This document shows, piece after piece, positions 8,257 through 19,326 of a stretch of DNA of 52,586 bases. Every line of letters starts with the position of its first letter. The first letter of the stretch is position 1. The notes under the pieces are model-generated. The model made no database searches, was not told the DNA's origin, and saw only the letters and a program-made list of their open reading frames with translations. A program made the position numbers and the translations under genes. Origin of the DNA: Nostoc sp. JL34 (GTDB taxonomy: Bacteria; Cyanobacteriota; Cyanobacteriia; Cyanobacteriales; Nostocaceae); assembly GCF_017114945.1 (NCBI RefSeq), contig NZ_JABXKQ010000107.1, forward strand, positions 1 to 52,586. Reading direction: 5' to 3'.

Positions 8257-9462
8257 TTAAATATAAATAAGTACCTCTACTTGTAAATCAGTAAAGCCAG
8301 CGACTTGCTGGTTATCTTGTAAATTATCAATCCGAATTTTTACATCAACTATTTTGTTATCCGTGTCTGCTTGAGGATTGTTATTAAAGATATTTTGTTT
8401 GCCAATTTGTAAACCAATATCTGCAACTTTTCCTCGTAATTTACCTGGTAAAGCATCGCTAGTAATAATAGCCGACTGACCTATACGTACTTTTTTAATA
8501 TCAGTTTCATAGACTTCTGCTACCACATACATCTGTTGTGTACGACCTAAATCAGCTATTCCCGTAGTGCCGATCACTTCTCCAGGCCAAGCATTAATTT
8601 TCATGATTTGCCCAGTTATAGGCGATCGCACAAGACTTAAATCCCACTCTGCCTTAGCCTGGTTAACTGAGGCTACTGCACTTTCGACATCAGCTTGTGC
8701 TGCTGCTATATCGGTAGGACGAACCTCAGCAATACTCTTTAGCCTTGCTTTGCCCTCGGTTAACTGCTTTTGAAGAGTTTCTATACTGCGCTTGAGAGAA
8801 GCTTTAGCCTCATTGAGTTGTTGTTGAACTGTATCTAATCGCAAACGTTTAGTATCTGCGTCAGAAGCTGAAATCGCCCCTTCTTTATATAACTGCTGAT
8901 ATCGCTGATTTTCGCTTTCAGCATTCCGCCACTCTGCCTCTAAGCGAGCGATCGTTGCTTGTTGGGCAGAAGTTTCTCCACGCAACTCAGCTTCTAAACG
9001 AGCAATGGTTGCTTTCTGTGCAGAGATATCTCCCGCTTTTGCACCAGCTTTTACCTGGTTAAGACTCGCTTGGGCAACTAGGACTTGTTGCTGGGCTTTT
9101 TCTAAGGCTGCAAGACGGGGAAAGTAAGTGTCAAGAATTGCAACTATTTGCCCTTGTCGCACCTTATCTCCTTTATTTACCATAAGTTTTGTCACCCTTA
9201 CACCCCCTTGGGAGTCTGGGGCTGACAGACGAATCACCTCTCCTTGAGGTTCTAAACGTCCTAAGGCAGCAATAGCAGTCATTTTAGAAGAACTACTTGA
9301 GGTAGCTACAGGCTCAACTTTCGAGGACAACTGAAATCGGGAAAAGGTATAGAAAGTAACGACACTAGTAGCTACAGCCATAGTAGTTGCTAAGATGACC
9401 GGCCACCAACCTACAGGTTTGATAAATGGTTTTATAAATGACTGTTTTTGTTTTTGTACCAT
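8257..9462 (-). CDS. devB: DevB-family membrane fusion (HlyD-like) adaptor
   Basis: A 401-aa periplasmic adaptor. One N-terminal helix (about 22-43) anchors it, followed by a biotinyl-lipoyl-like half (AALGRLEPQGEVIRLSAP, a DevB hallmark). A long alpha-hairpin coiled coil comes next (about 120-255, rich in QQ, EA and KA heptads), then the second lipoyl half and a beta-barrel (VRSPITGQIMKI, GTTGIADLG, VAEVYETDIKKVRIGQ). I start it at the Met at 9462. The reading frame continues upstream to 9540 only by running through a palindromic repeat (9481-9511) that encodes an artefactual PNPPSKGG stretch. It is first in the devBCA operon, with a 145-base gap before devC. Confidence 0.92.
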   Translation of the reverse strand: MVQKQKQSFIKPFIKPVGWWPVILATTMAVATSVVTFYTFSRFQLSSKVEPVATSSSSSKMTAIAALGRLEPQGEVIRLSAPDSQGGVRVTKLMVNKGDKVRQGQIVAILDTYFPRLAALEKAQQQVLVAQASLNQVKAGAKAGDISAQKATIARLEAELRGETSAQQATIARLEAEWRNAESENQRYQQLYKEGAISASDADTKRLRLDTVQQQLNEAKASLKRSIETLQKQLTEGKARLKSIAEVRPTDIAAAQADVESAVASVNQAKAEWDLSLVRSPITGQIMKINAWPGEVIGTTGIADLGRTQQMYVVAEVYETDIKKVRIGQSAIITSDALPGKLRGKVADIGLQIGKQNIFNNNPQADTDNKIVDVKIRIDNLQDNQQVAGFTDLQVEVLIYI

Positions 9463-9768
9463 AATTTTAATGAAGGAATTAAGCCCCCCTTTTGAAGGGG
9501 GGTTGGGGGATCTTCCGAAGCCAGATATCACTAACAGCAAGCGGATTGATGGATCAATCCGTTAGTAGAATCAAACCGCTGTGCAAAGAGTCATCAGTCA
9601 TTAGTCCAAGAGAAACCACGCCCACTTTTTAATGTGGTTTGAATTAGTCCGATGAAAGACAAAGTTTTTCCGCCCGTAAGGAACGGGGTATGCACCAATG
9701 ACCAATGACTACTTAATCAATTTTCGGCAAACCTATTTGGTACTTTATGCATCTAACTAGAGATAGCT
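9463..9768. promoter_or_regulatory. devB upstream region with palindromes
   Basis: This stretch holds the promoter side of devBCA. It contains half of a palindromic element (9481-9511), closely matching one arm of the 73-bp element at 51705-51777. A perfect 8-4-8 inverted repeat CGGATTGA-TGGA-TCAATCCG lies at 9542-9561 and could be an operator. A weaker inverted pair, AAACCAC/GTGGTTT, lies at 9613-9640. I found no clear NtcA site of the form GTA-N8-TAC. No gene is seen here. Confidence 0.45.
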
Positions 9769-10092
9769 CTATTTGTTTAGTACTACCTCTTTTTTACTTT
9801 TAACGATCGCCAAGTATTCGTTGCGAGTTCCATCTATCCGATAGTGGTCGCAAATTTGACAGAGTTTTAAGATATCCAATCGACTAAATACTTTTTGATG
9901 CTCAATTCCATTGTCGTTTCTCCACCGCCAAAAAGTTGTCCGATCGATGCGGCGATTACTTTCAGGCCATCTTCGTCGGGATAAAAAGTCTACTAGTTCC
10001 TCTTCATAAAACGAGTAGCCTTTCGGTAACTTTAGGAGTTCTTCTCTTAACTCAATTAGCGGGATGAGTGGATCTAGCTCAGATAGTCTCAT
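9769..10092 (-). CDS. Small protein of unknown function, possible HTH DNA-binding protein
   Basis: A 107-aa basic protein I do not recognise as a named family. The middle (about 45-85: RRIDRTTFWRWRNDNGI, then SRLDILKLCQICDHYR) looks like two helices of a MerR/excisionase-like winged helix: a Trp/Arg-rich recognition-like segment followed by a helix that opens S-R-x-D-I-L. AAGGG sits 9 bases before the ATG, so the start is supported. It lies alone upstream of the devBCA operon and the PKS cluster, facing away from the PKS, where a local regulator would be plausible. The function is inferred only. Confidence 0.7.
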   Translation of the reverse strand: MRLSELDPLIPLIELREELLKLPKGYSFYEEELVDFLSRRRWPESNRRIDRTTFWRWRNDNGIEHQKVFSRLDILKLCQICDHYRIDGTRNEYLAIVKSKKEVVLNK

Positions 10093-10851
10093 GCCAGCAA
10101 GCCCTTATATTTTCGTGACAGTCAAATTATGCAGAACGCTTCATACAACACGGTTAATCGCATTATCATACTGTGCGTTTATGAATATATGGAGTGATCA
10201 GATAATCAGGTGAATTTATATTTGTATTCTCCCTATTTAAAGATCTATCCACTTTCTGAAACCGACAGTATTAAATTACATTATTTAATCACTTACGATA
10301 AACTGATTGATACTCAATTGCAACCCATATGCAACAATTTTGATGAAGAATAGTTAGCAGAATTTCCGATATAATTTATGGATAATATTTGCAGTTTGCT
10401 AACAATTTTTAATCCTTTTATGTCCTCACTGTTACTCAGCATCTCAAAATAAGTCTTTGATTTATGATGGATTTTTTGTTCACTAAATTTTTTCATTCTT
10501 CAGATATAGTTACTAGTGGTTATTGTTACATTGTGATGGATTGATTCTTCTGCAATAAGAATTTTTTAAAAAATTAGCTTATTGATTAATGCATAATTTT
10601 TTAAAAAAATAAATCGACTTTTGGATAGATGTAAAAGCTATAGCAGTAATTCATGAATACTGGACTTTTTCAGAAAACCGACTCTCTGTGTATTTCAATA
10701 CGCAAAGAAATTATACACAGTTAAATTTTACTGTCAAAATAATATTGTTATTGAGCAACTTTGAAAATAATGATAATGACTGAAACTAAGTTATATGCAA
10801 TTTGCATGCAATTTTTAAAATGTATTTTTGCTATATGACATACTAATTGAA
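10093..10851. other. AT-rich intergenic region with direct and inverted repeats
   Basis: Very AT-rich and apparently noncoding; a weak 60-aa minus frame at 10314-10496 is not supported. It contains two near-identical tracts around ATTTTTTAAAAAA (10561-10573 and 10588-10604). Just before the next gene there is an 11-base direct repeat, ATGCAATTTGC then ATGCAATTTTT (about 10795-10816), overlapping the perfect palindrome TTGCATGCAA (10802-10811). The last two look like regulator binding sites for the gene at 10852. Confidence 0.5.
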
Positions 10852-11190
10852 ATGAGTTTTAATAGTTATGTGAGTGACAGCAATCGCCCCCCAAAGACCC
10901 TAGATAAAATGAAACTACAGCGATTCATGCTCTCATTGCCAAGCTTTGATAACCAGCGACTGATTTTTCATGCAGCTCGCCAGACCCTTCGCAAAGCTGA
11001 GATGGCCCGTGTTGCTGTGCGTGAATGGCTCAATCAACATGATTGTGAGCTAGAAGAGTGGAAAACCAAAAAAGCTTCTGAGTTGGGAATTAGTATTAGT
11101 AGACTTGAGCAAAAGCTATTAGCTACCGCTCAACATCAATCGATAACAAATAAAGAAAATGACAATCCCAATTCAGAAGAAGATTCGTAA
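10852..11190 (+). CDS. Hypothetical protein upstream of the PKS genes
   Basis: A 112-aa protein with no family I recognise. I choose the ATG at 10852 over an upstream TTG at 10828. It is largely alpha-helical and charged, with a segment LSLPSFDNQRLIFHAARQTL, a helix rich in Arg and Glu (about 45-75), and an acidic Asn/Ser/Glu tail. There is no signal peptide, membrane helix or known motif. It is transcribed toward the PKS cluster and separated from it by about 575 bases. It could be a small regulator or accessory factor, but nothing in the sequence proves a role. Confidence 0.6.
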   Translation: MSFNSYVSDSNRPPKTLDKMKLQRFMLSLPSFDNQRLIFHAARQTLRKAEMARVAVREWLNQHDCELEEWKTKKASELGISISRLEQKLLATAQHQSITNKENDNPNSEEDS

Positions 11191-11765
11191 TAATTCAGCA
11201 TCCATGAGTCAGAACTTCTAAGTAATCTAGAATGATTAGTATATTTATTCATCAAATGTTTCCTGATTATTTCACTATTCTGACTCCTGAGCTCTTCCGA
11301 TGATTCCGTATAACTTAATGTGTAGATTCTGATCCAATTACCCAATTACAGCTAGCAAATGTGTAACCAAAAATATAGTACTGTTAATTTGAAGTTGTCT
11401 AGAAAGTTCTGTTTAACAAGATTCCATTTAGCAAGACTTATCCCGTCGTATATAAGTTGCATATCAATTGTAATGGATAGGCTACTGGTCTAATATTCAG
11501 TACAAGCTACAATTGAGCGGATAAAACGAAGTAGGATAAGTTCTCTGGATGAAACTATCCAAGCTAAAGCGGCAAGCTGCCCTCCATTTATCTCTGGCGG
11601 CTTCTGCCGTTAAGATTGCTGTTGAAATGCTCTAATGAAAGCATATTTTTCATCATCAATAAATCTTGCTTTCGTCTCAAAAATAATCTAATTTACTCTA
11701 GTCGTAGAGGAAATATATTTACAAATTCCTCTACATTACAAAAATCAAATAATGAAGATAAAGTC
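11191..11765. promoter_or_regulatory. Upstream region of the PKS operon
   Basis: No gene is supported here; a minus 69-aa frame has no features. The stretch carries AGTTGCATAT at about 11455-11464, a string also found in the repeats before the epimerase gene (about 30491) and near the FkbM promoter (reverse orientation, about 40875). The reading frame of the PKS extends back to a TTG at 11616, but the encoded residues look like noncoding DNA, so I treat 11616-11765 as leader. Confidence 0.45.
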
Positions 11766-14700
11766 ATGGCTGCTTCTAGAATTGAAGCTGTTTTGGCACA
11801 GTTGCAAGAAGAAGTGAGCAATTGTGAACAAGCTCTACTTAAGCTCATACAGGTGAAAAAAGTTATGGTTGAAAATGCACCACTAACCAGCAAAATAAAT
11901 CCACAGAGGCAAAAAACCGATATTGCGATTATCGGCATGGCCTCTATATTTCCCCAATCGAAAAATTTACAGGAATATTGGGAAAAAATTATTCACAAAG
12001 TTGATTGTATTACTGATATTCCTCCTTCACGTTGGAATGTAGAGGATTATTACGATCCTAATCCCAGAACCGCTGATAAAACCTACTGTAAAAGAGGCGG
12101 ATTTATCCCGGATATCAATTTTAATCCTATGGAATTTGGGCTGCCACCCAATAGCCTAGAAGTCACAGACATTTCGCAATTGCTAGGTTTAGTTGTTGCT
12201 AAAGCAGCAATGGAAGATGCAGGTTACGCCGAATCTCGACAGTTTAGCCGCGATATCTACGATGGGCTTCGCCAACGCACCGGTGTAATCTTAGGTGTGG
12301 CGCTAGGTAGGCAATTGGCGGTTCCACTGACTGCGAGAATGCAGTACCCAGTTTGGGAAAAAGTTCTCAAGGGTAGTGGCTTATCCGATGAGGATACACA
12401 AAAAATCATTGAGAAACTCAAAAGTGCATATGTGCAGTGGGATGAGAACGCCTTCCCCGGTATGCTGGCAAATGTAGTTACAGGAAGAATTGCCAACCGC
12501 CTAGATTTGGGCGGAACTAACTGTGTAGTCGATGCCGCTTGTGCAAGTTCATTAGGTGCCCTCAAAATGGCAATTAGTGAGCTAATTGAGCATCGAGCCG
12601 ACATGATGATCACTGGCGGAGTTGACACCGACAACTCAATCATGGCCTACATGTGCTTCAGCAAAACTCCTGCTGTTTCCCAAGGTGAAAATGTCAAACC
12701 ATTCGATGCAGAATCCGATGGGATGATGCTGGGTGAAGGTGTGGGAATGTTAGTTTTGAAGCGCCTTGAAGATGCCGAGCGAGATCAAGACCGAATCTAT
12801 GCAGTCATCAAAGGTATTGGCACTTCTAGCGATGGCCGCTATAAAAGCATCTATGCACCGCGTCCAGAAGGTCAAGTCAGAGCCTTGCATCGTGCTTATG
12901 AAGATGCTGGATTTTCGCCTACGAGTGTTGGTTTGATTGAAGCACACGGTACTGGCACTATGGCTGGAGATCCAGCCGAATTCTCATCTATAAAAGAAGT
13001 TTTTGGCGAAAACAATCCCAAAAAACAACATATTGCCCTGGGAACTGTCAAATCGCAGATTGGACATACAAAAGCGGCTGCGGGTGCGGCAAGTTTGATC
13101 AAAACGGCTTTGGCTCTCCACCACAAAGTCTTACCAGCCACAATTAACGTTACCAAACCGCATCCTAAATTAGATATTGATAGTTCCCCATTTTATTTAA
13201 ATACGGAAACTAGACCTTGGATTACTGCTGATGACCAGCCAAGACGTGCAGGGGTAAGTTCTTTTGGCTTTGGTGGCACAAATTATCACGTCGTTTTGGA
13301 AGAATACACAAGTCAACATCAGCAACCTTATCGTTTACACAAACCTTCGCAGTCGGTGTTGCTATTTGCATCAACGCCTGAAGAATTGTTGTCGCGCACT
13401 CAAGAAATTAGACAGCAATTGCAATCCGAAACAGGAGAGCAGCTTTATACAGAATTGATTTCGGCATCTCAATCTTTAGAAATTCCGATCGCAAATGCCA
13501 GACTTGGGTTTGTTGCTGATTCTCTCACCCAAGCTTGTGACTTCTTGCAAACAAGTATTGAGTTGCTCAAAAACAAGCTGCAAGCAGAATCCTGGGAGCA
13601 TCCCCAAGGAATTTACTACCGCAAAACTGGCATAGTTACAGAGGGGAAGGTGGTTGCCCTATTTTCTGGGCAAGGTTCGCAATACTTAGAGATGGGTAGG
13701 GAACTCTTAATTAATTTCCCTGACTTGGGGCAGACTTATGCTCAAATTGATAACCTTTTACGCCAAGACGGTTTGCAGCCCCTTTCGGAGGTTATTTTCC
13801 CTAACCCTGTGTTCGATCTAGATCAAAAGACTGCCCAGATGAAAGTGTTGCAGCAAACAGAATATGCACAGCCGGCAATTGGGGCTTTTAGCGTTGGTCT
13901 GTACAAGATATTGCAACAAGCTGGGTTTAAACCAGATTTTATCGCCGGACATAGTTTTGGAGAACTTACTGCCCTTTGGGCTGCGGGGGTTTTGAGTGAG
14001 AAAGATTACTTTTTCTTGGTCAAAGCTAGGGGTCAAGCGATGGCTGCACCAAAAGATCCAGAATTGGATGTGGGAGCCATGCTGGCGGTGAAAGGGGATG
14101 TCAATCAGGTTACAGAACTTATTCAGAATTTCCCGCTGATTACCATTGCTAACCTGAATTCTCCATATCAGATGGTGTTAGCAGGGACGAAAGCTGAAAT
14201 TGCCAATGTAGAAGAGGCTCTGAAAACTCAAGGATTTTCTACTATCTTGTTGGGAGTTTCCGCAGCCTTTCACACTCCACTAGTGGCTTATGCACAGCAA
14301 CCCTTTGCCAGAGCTATTGAGAAAGTTACTTTCAATGAGCCACAAACCCCGGTTTACACCAATGTGACCGGAAAGCGTTACCCAAATGAACCGCAAGTTA
14401 TTCAAAAAGTCCTCAAAGAACATCTGAGGAATCAGGTGCTATTTAAGCAGGAAATTGAAAATATTTATGCTGAAGGCGGTTACTGCTTTATTGAATTTGG
14501 GCCGCGAAGCGTTCTCACCAATTTGGTAAAAGATATTCTGAGCGATCGCCCGCATTTAGCTATAGCTTTAAATACCAGTCATCTCAAGGATAGCGATCGC
14601 ACTTTGCGGCAAGCTGTTATCCAGTTGCGCGTTGCTGGATTACCTTTGCAAAACTTAGACCCCTATCAACTGGAGTACAAAATCCCAGAAGCTTCTCCAA

Positions 14701-17700
14701 ATAAGCTCTTGAATGTCCGCTTAAATAGCACCAACTATATATCAGAAAAAACAAAGCAGTCCTTTGAAAAAGCTATGCAAAATGGGCATCAAGTGAAATC
14801 CACTGTTGCTAACGGCAATCAACCAGTCATACCTAACATTCCTCATCCGGCAGAGAAAGTCGCAGTCAACGGTCAATCCACCTTTACTAACGGTAATCAA
14901 TTAGTAACACCTAACATTTCTCATCCAGCAGAGAAAGTCGCAGTCAACGGTCAATCCACTGTTACTAACGGTAATCAAGCAACACCTAACACCTCTCAAC
15001 CAACAGAGAAGGTAGCAGTCAATGGTCAATCTACCGTTGTTAATGGCAATAAAACTTACTCAGCAGCAGCTAACTCCTCTCATCCAGCAGAGAAAGTAAC
15101 AGTCAATGGTGGAGTGAAATCTGTGCAGAACGGGCAATCAGACCAACTAGATATCAAGCTTCAGCAACCTATTCCAGAACTTCCTCTGAGTTATCTAAGA
15201 GCTATAGACAACTTAGAGTACACCTTAATAGAGTTCAATCGCCATCAACATCAAATCTTGCAGGTTCATGAACAATCTTTGAACCATCAGACAGAATATA
15301 CCAAAACCTTTTTCCAACTCATGCAGCAACAACATGCGTTGTGGGGAAATGGTAAATTCAGCGGGCCACAAACACAAACACAGCAATTGGTAGTTTCCAG
15401 TTCAGAGCGCAGCATCATGCGGTTTCACGACCATCAAGCTGATAGCCTCCGCATCCATGAGCAATATCTGAACCATCAACAAGAATACACTAACAACTTT
15501 TTCCAATTGCTCCAGCGACATTATGAATTATCCCCTAGCAATAACACTCAACAGAGTCTGATACCGCCACTCAACTTTCAACCAGTAGCTCCACCATCCC
15601 CAGAGGATAACCCTGTTCTGGAGACTGCATCGGTTGCTGTACCTAACGGATTTGCGACTAAATCTGAGCCAGTTTCAACTAATGGTAACGGCACAAATGG
15701 TAATGGCGCACATCATCAAGCAGCAGTTTTAGATATTACTCCACTAAAAGAGAATAATACTGCAACTGTAGCCTTTGCACCCGCAGCACCTACAGAGCCA
15801 GTATCACCTCCAAAACCCGCAGCACCCGTACCTCCAACAGTAATTATTGATCAAGCGACTCTGAGTCAAACTTTGATTAACGTCGTTAGTGATAAAACAG
15901 GCTATCCGACAGAGATGTTAGAGCTGACGATGGATATTGAGGCAGATTTGGGGATTGATTCCATCAAACGTGTGGAAATTCTGGGAGCATTGCTAGAACT
16001 ATACCCTGATTTGCCCAAGCCGAATCCTGAAGAAGTAGGACAGCTACGCACCCTCGAGCAAATAGCTGAGTATATGGGGAAAATTGCATCAGAAATCTCA
16101 GCAGCGATACCTGCGACGGCGGGCTTGGCCAACGCGCTCGTGAATGGAGCAGGGGAGCAGAGGAACACAGGCGCAGAGGAGCAGAAAGAAACTAGCAACG
16201 AGTCTTTGTCCTCTGCCTCTTTATCCCCAGTTCCATCAATTGATTTAGAAAATCCAGAGCTTACTAACATTGTGCTCAATGTCGTTAGTGAAAAGACAGG
16301 TTACTCAACGACGATGTTAGATTTGTCAATGGATATTGAGACAGATTTGGGAATTGATGGCGTCAAACTGGTGGAAATTTTGGGAGCGTTGCTAGAACTA
16401 TACCCTGATTTACCCAAGCTGAATTCAGAAGCATTGGCTCAACTACATACCCTTGGACAAATTGTTGCATATATAGAAAAGGGACTAGGGACTGGGGACT
16501 GGGGACTAAGGACTGGGAAAGAGTTTTTTCAATCTCCAGTACCCAGTACCCAGTACCCAATAACCAATCCCCAATCCCCAATCCCCAATCCCCAATCCCC
16601 AGTACCCAATCCCCAATCCCCAATCCCCAGTACCCAATCCCGAATTCTTCGCTCTCCTGTCAGACTCAAATATCTTCCCGAACCTGATATTTTAGATTTC
16701 ACTTTATCCGATCAGCATATCGCCTTGCTTACTGATGATGGTTCTCTCACCACGACGAAACTAGTTGAGACTCTGTTAAAGCGCGGCTGGAAAACTGTTG
16801 TCTTAACTTTTCCCTCAAGTGTGATTCCTAAGCAATCTCCTTTACCTGAAGGGATTAGTCGCGTGGTGCTTGCAGATTTGAGCGAAGAGCATTTGCAAGA
16901 ACAGTTAGCAGCGATCGCTACTAATTATGGCCCAATCGCCGCGTTTATCCATCTGAATCCCTCAAATCACGAAGATACAATCAAGAATGTCCGCTATCTG
17001 GAATCAGAGAAAGCTATTCTTCGCCATGTCTTTCTCATCGCCAAATATCTCAAAGAACCACTCAATCAAGCAGCACTTCAAGGACGCAGTATTTTTGTAA
17101 CTGTGGCTCGTCTAGATGGCGAATTTGGACTAGGACAAAAAACCAACTTTGGTGCAATTGGCGCTGGACTATTTGGACTTACCAAAAGTTTGAACCAAGA
17201 ATGGGAGTCTGTATTTTGCCGAGCGATCGACCTCAGTCCTGATTTAGATGCTCAAACATCTGCACAGCATATCCTCGCCGAACTTCATGATCCCAATTTA
17301 TTGGTTGTGGAAGTAGGATATAACTCACAAGGACGATCAACCTTAATATGTGAACAAGAAGAACAAAAAAACAGAGAGCAGCAAGTAGGAACAATCCCCT
17401 TTGCACCCAGCACCTTTTCCGCCAACCTTTTCCCCATCCCCAATCCCCAATCCCAAGTATTTCTTGTAAGTGGTGGTGCGAAAGGGATAACGGCTCAGTG
17501 CGCGATTAAACTAGCACAACGTTATCAATGCAAATTTATCTTGGTAGGTCGTTCTGTCGCTGATCCAGAACCTGTGTGGACTGAAGGTTACTTGAGTGAA
17601 GCGGATTTGAAAAAGCGGATTATGGAGAATTTCCTAGCTAAAGGCGAAAAACCCACACCTGCAATGGTGCAGAAAAAGTTTAACGCTATTTCATCTAGTC

Positions 17701-19151
17701 GGGAAATTGCCACAACCTTACAAGCCATTAAGCAGGCGGGTGGACAAGCTGAGTATTTTAATGTTGATGTGACTGATGCGATCGCTCTTAAGGAGCAAGT
17801 TGCTAATGCAGTGAAGCGTTTTGGCCCGGTAACAGGAATTATTCACGGGGCTGGTAATCTGGCTGATAAGCGGATTGAGAAAAAATCAGTCCAAGATTTT
17901 GAAACAGTTTACACTGCCAAGGTTAAAGGTTTAGAAAATCTGTTGCGGTGTGTACCACCCAGTCAATTGAATTATTTAGTCCTGTTTTCTTCTGTAGTTG
18001 GTTTCTACGGAAATGTCGGACAGACAGATTATGCGATCGCTAATGAAATTCTCAACAAATCAGCCCACCTTGTCAAACTCAACCATCCCCATTCTCATGT
18101 AGTCGCGATTAATTGGGGCCCTTGGGACAGTGGTATGGTTTCTCCTGAATTAAAGCAAGCTTTTGCTGAACGAAATATCGAGACTATTCCGATTGAGATT
18201 GGCACACAAATGTTAGCTGATGAATTAGCTAGCACCAATCAAGAAACTGTGCAAGTTTTAATTGGTAGTCCCCTGGTATATATCCCAGAAAAATTACCAA
18301 GCGAGTTGAGAACTTTCCGTATCCAGCGGCAATTAACATTAGCAGCTAATCCCTTTTTACAAGATCATGTAATTGCTGGTTATCCAGTTCTCCCAGCAAC
18401 TTGTGGACTCTTATGGATTGCTAATGCTTGTGAACAAATCTATCCTGGTTACAAAGCCTTTAGTTGTACAAATTATAAAGTTTTGAAGGGACTAATTTTT
18501 GATGATAATTTGGCAACTGAATACACTTTAGAATTGCAAGAAACTGCAAAAAATGATATCAATGAGATAGATTTTGATGCCAAAATTTGGAGTAAAACTC
18601 CAGAAGGTAAAATCCGTTATCATTTTAGTAGCCAGATGAAACTGAAGCGAGAAATTTCTAGTGCCCCTATACACAAATTTCTGAATTTAAGCCAGGATCA
18701 TCGAATCACCGCTACGACTTCATCGCTTTACCAAAATGGGGCAGCTAGCTTGTTTCACGGACTTGCTTTTCAAGGTGTTAAATCTGTCTTAAATGCTACT
18801 CTGGACAAGATTACTATAGAATGTTATTTGCCGGAGCCAGCAGCAAGAAAACAAGGACAGTTTCCAGTCCAAACATTTAATCCCTACATTGCAGATGTGC
18901 AGATTCATGCATTTTGGATTTGGGCACAGCATTTTTATCAGGTAGCTTGTTTACCTTCAGAAATCAAAACTTTTGAACAATTTGAAGCTGTCCCCTTTAA
19001 TGAAACATTTTACGTTTCTTGTGAAATAAAATCCAAGACAGAATCGGGTTTGGTTGTGGATGTCATCGCCCATAATTCACAAGGACAAATATATACCCGA
19101 ATGCTTGGAGCAAAGGGAACTATTTTACCCAAGCAATTAGATGAGATTTAA
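11766..19151 (+). CDS. Iterative type I PKS, PfaA/HglE-like (KS-AT-ACP-ACP*-KR-DH)
   Basis: About 2461 aa from the ATG at 11766; numbering from there. A helical N-terminus (1-40) is followed by KS (about 54-480: DAACASS with Cys259, EAHGTGT, and GHTKAAAG). A malonyl-type AT (about 595-900) has GHSFGE with Ser730. A Pro/Asn/Gly linker with four 26-aa repeats (about 1016-1115) leads to two copies of a helix motif ending FFQL. The first ACP has GIDSIK with Ser1399. The second ACP has GIDGVK, with Gly1532 where Ser is required. A KR follows (SGGAKGI at about 1900, YAIAN at about 2090), then a C-terminal hot-dog DH ([10 protein letters not shown], His2201). The order matches PUFA synthase PfaA and heterocyst glycolipid synthase HglE. 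It would build a beta-reduced long acyl chain with the PfaB- and PfaD-like partners encoded next. The start is my choice; an upstream TTG (11616) is unlikely. Confidence 0.93.
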   Translation: MAASRIEAVLAQLQEEVSNCEQALLKLIQVKKVMVENAPLTSKINPQRQKTDIAIIGMASIFPQSKNLQEYWEKIIHKVDCITDIPPSRWNVEDYYDPNPRTADKTYCKRGGFIPDINFNPMEFGLPPNSLEVTDISQLLGLVVAKAAMEDAGYAESRQFSRDIYDGLRQRTGVILGVALGRQLAVPLTARMQYPVWEKVLKGSGLSDEDTQKIIEKLKSAYVQWDENAFPGMLANVVTGRIANRLDLGGTNCVVDAACASSLGALKMAISELIEHRADMMITGGVDTDNSIMAYMCFSKTPAVSQGENVKPFDAESDGMMLGEGVGMLVLKRLEDAERDQDRIYAVIKGIGTSSDGRYKSIYAPRPEGQVRALHRAYEDAGFSPTSVGLIEAHGTGTMAGDPAEFSSIKEVFGENNPKKQHIALGTVKSQIGHTKAAAGAASLIKTALALHHKVLPATINVTKPHPKLDIDSSPFYLNTETRPWITADDQPRRAGVSSFGFGGTNYHVVLEEYTSQHQQPYRLHKPSQSVLLFASTPEELLSRTQEIRQQLQSETGEQLYTELISASQSLEIPIANARLGFVADSLTQACDFLQTSIELLKNKLQAESWEHPQGIYYRKTGIVTEGKVVALFSGQGSQYLEMGRELLINFPDLGQTYAQIDNLLRQDGLQPLSEVIFPNPVFDLDQKTAQMKVLQQTEYAQPAIGAFSVGLYKILQQAGFKPDFIAGHSFGELTALWAAGVLSEKDYFFLVKARGQAMAAPKDPELDVGAMLAVKGDVNQVTELIQNFPLITIANLNSPYQMVLAGTKAEIANVEEALKTQGFSTILLGVSAAFHTPLVAYAQQPFARAIEKVTFNEPQTPVYTNVTGKRYPNEPQVIQKVLKEHLRNQVLFKQEIENIYAEGGYCFIEFGPRSVLTNLVKDILSDRPHLAIALNTSHLKDSDRTLRQAVIQLRVAGLPLQNLDPYQLEYKIPEASPNKLLNVRLNSTNYISEKTKQSFEKAMQNGHQVKSTVANGNQPVIPNIPHPAEKVAVNGQSTFTNGNQLVTPNISHPAEKVAVNGQSTVTNGNQATPNTSQPTEKVAVNGQSTVVNGNKTYSAAANSSHPAEKVTVNGGVKSVQNGQSDQLDIKLQQPIPELPLSYLRAIDNLEYTLIEFNRHQHQILQVHEQSLNHQTEYTKTFFQLMQQQHALWGNGKFSGPQTQTQQLVVSSSERSIMRFHDHQADSLRIHEQYLNHQQEYTNNFFQLLQRHYELSPSNNTQQSLIPPLNFQPVAPPSPEDNPVLETASVAVPNGFATKSEPVSTNGNGTNGNGAHHQAAVLDITPLKENNTATVAFAPAAPTEPVSPPKPAAPVPPTVIIDQATLSQTLINVVSDKTGYPTEMLELTMDIEADLGIDSIKRVEILGALLELYPDLPKPNPEEVGQLRTLEQIAEYMGKIASEISAAIPATAGLANALVNGAGEQRNTGAEEQKETSNESLSSASLSPVPSIDLENPELTNIVLNVVSEKTGYSTTMLDLSMDIETDLGIDGVKLVEILGALLELYPDLPKLNSEALAQLHTLGQIVAYIEKGLGTGDWGLRTGKEFFQSPVPSTQYPITNPQSPIPNPQSPVPNPQSPIPSTQSRILRSPVRLKYLPEPDILDFTLSDQHIALLTDDGSLTTTKLVETLLKRGWKTVVLTFPSSVIPKQSPLPEGISRVVLADLSEEHLQEQLAAIATNYGPIAAFIHLNPSNHEDTIKNVRYLESEKAILRHVFLIAKYLKEPLNQAALQGRSIFVTVARLDGEFGLGQKTNFGAIGAGLFGLTKSLNQEWESVFCRAIDLSPDLDAQTSAQHILAELHDPNLLVVEVGYNSQGRSTLICEQEEQKNREQQVGTIPFAPSTFSANLFPIPNPQSQVFLVSGGAKGITAQCAIKLAQRYQCKFILVGRSVADPEPVWTEGYLSEADLKKRIMENFLAKGEKPTPAMVQKKFNAISSSREIATTLQAIKQAGGQAEYFNVDVTDAIALKEQVANAVKRFGPVTGIIHGAGNLADKRIEKKSVQDFETVYTAKVKGLENLLRCVPPSQLNYLVLFSSVVGFYGNVGQTDYAIANEILNKSAHLVKLNHPHSHVVAINWGPWDSGMVSPELKQAFAERNIETIPIEIGTQMLADELASTNQETVQVLIGSPLVYIPEKLPSELRTFRIQRQLTLAANPFLQDHVIAGYPVLPATCGLLWIANACEQIYPGYKAFSCTNYKVLKGLIFDDNLATEYTLELQETAKNDINEIDFDAKIWSKTPEGKIRYHFSSQMKLKREISSAPIHKFLNLSQDHRITATTSSLYQNGAASLFHGLAFQGVKSVLNATLDKITIECYLPEPAARKQGQFPVQTFNPYIADVQIHAFWIWAQHFYQVACLPSEIKTFEQFEAVPFNETFYVSCEIKSKTESGLVVDVIAHNSQGQIYTRMLGAKGTILPKQLDEI
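14811..15112 (+). repeat. 26-aa tandem repeats in the PKS linker
   Basis: Four imperfect units of about 78 bp in frame. Each reads roughly NGNQ...[14 protein letters not shown] with small changes; the third is 25 codons and the fourth is degenerate. They lie between AT and the ACPs and probably encode a flexible spacer whose length can change by slippage or recombination. Confidence 0.85.
16480..16640 (+). repeat. STRR-like heptamer tract inside the PKS gene
   Basis: Runs of GGGGACT heptads (16483-16518) are followed by a long run of CCCCAATC/CCCAGTA heptads (to about 16640), in frame between the second ACP and the KR. The heptads encode a linker rich in Pro, Asn, Gln and Ser. A shorter piece recurs at 17430-17456 inside the start of the KR region. 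The two arms are complementary and could form a hairpin in the mRNA. Confidence 0.85.
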
Positions 19152-19326
19152 GTAGGAATCAGCCTAACTTTTCACGTCATGTGGAAAAGCTTCCTAACCC
19201 CCAGGTAAAAAATTCCAAGTCTCTCTCCTTCAAGGAGAGAGATTTAGAGAGAGGTTTTCCTGATACCGGAAAAAGTCAGCGAATCCGCAACTCAAAAATG
19301 TATACATCAGCTTGAGGAGATAGGTG

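Noticed and set aside
9463..9540. Extension of DevB by 26 residues upstream of 9462
   Set aside because: The added residues come from a palindromic repeat and do not look like DevB; the Met at 9462 fits the family.
10314..10496. 60-aa minus-strand frame in the AT-rich region
   Set aside because: Low-complexity residues, no ribosome binding site and no homology seen by eye.
11460..11520. Possible NtcA box (GTA...TAC) upstream of the PKS
   Set aside because: The GTA and TAC triplets are 5 or 10 bases apart rather than the required 8.
11616..11765. TTG-started N-terminal extension of the PKS
   Set aside because: The 50 extra residues resemble noncoding sequence; the ATG at 11766 starts a helix of protein-like composition just before the KS.
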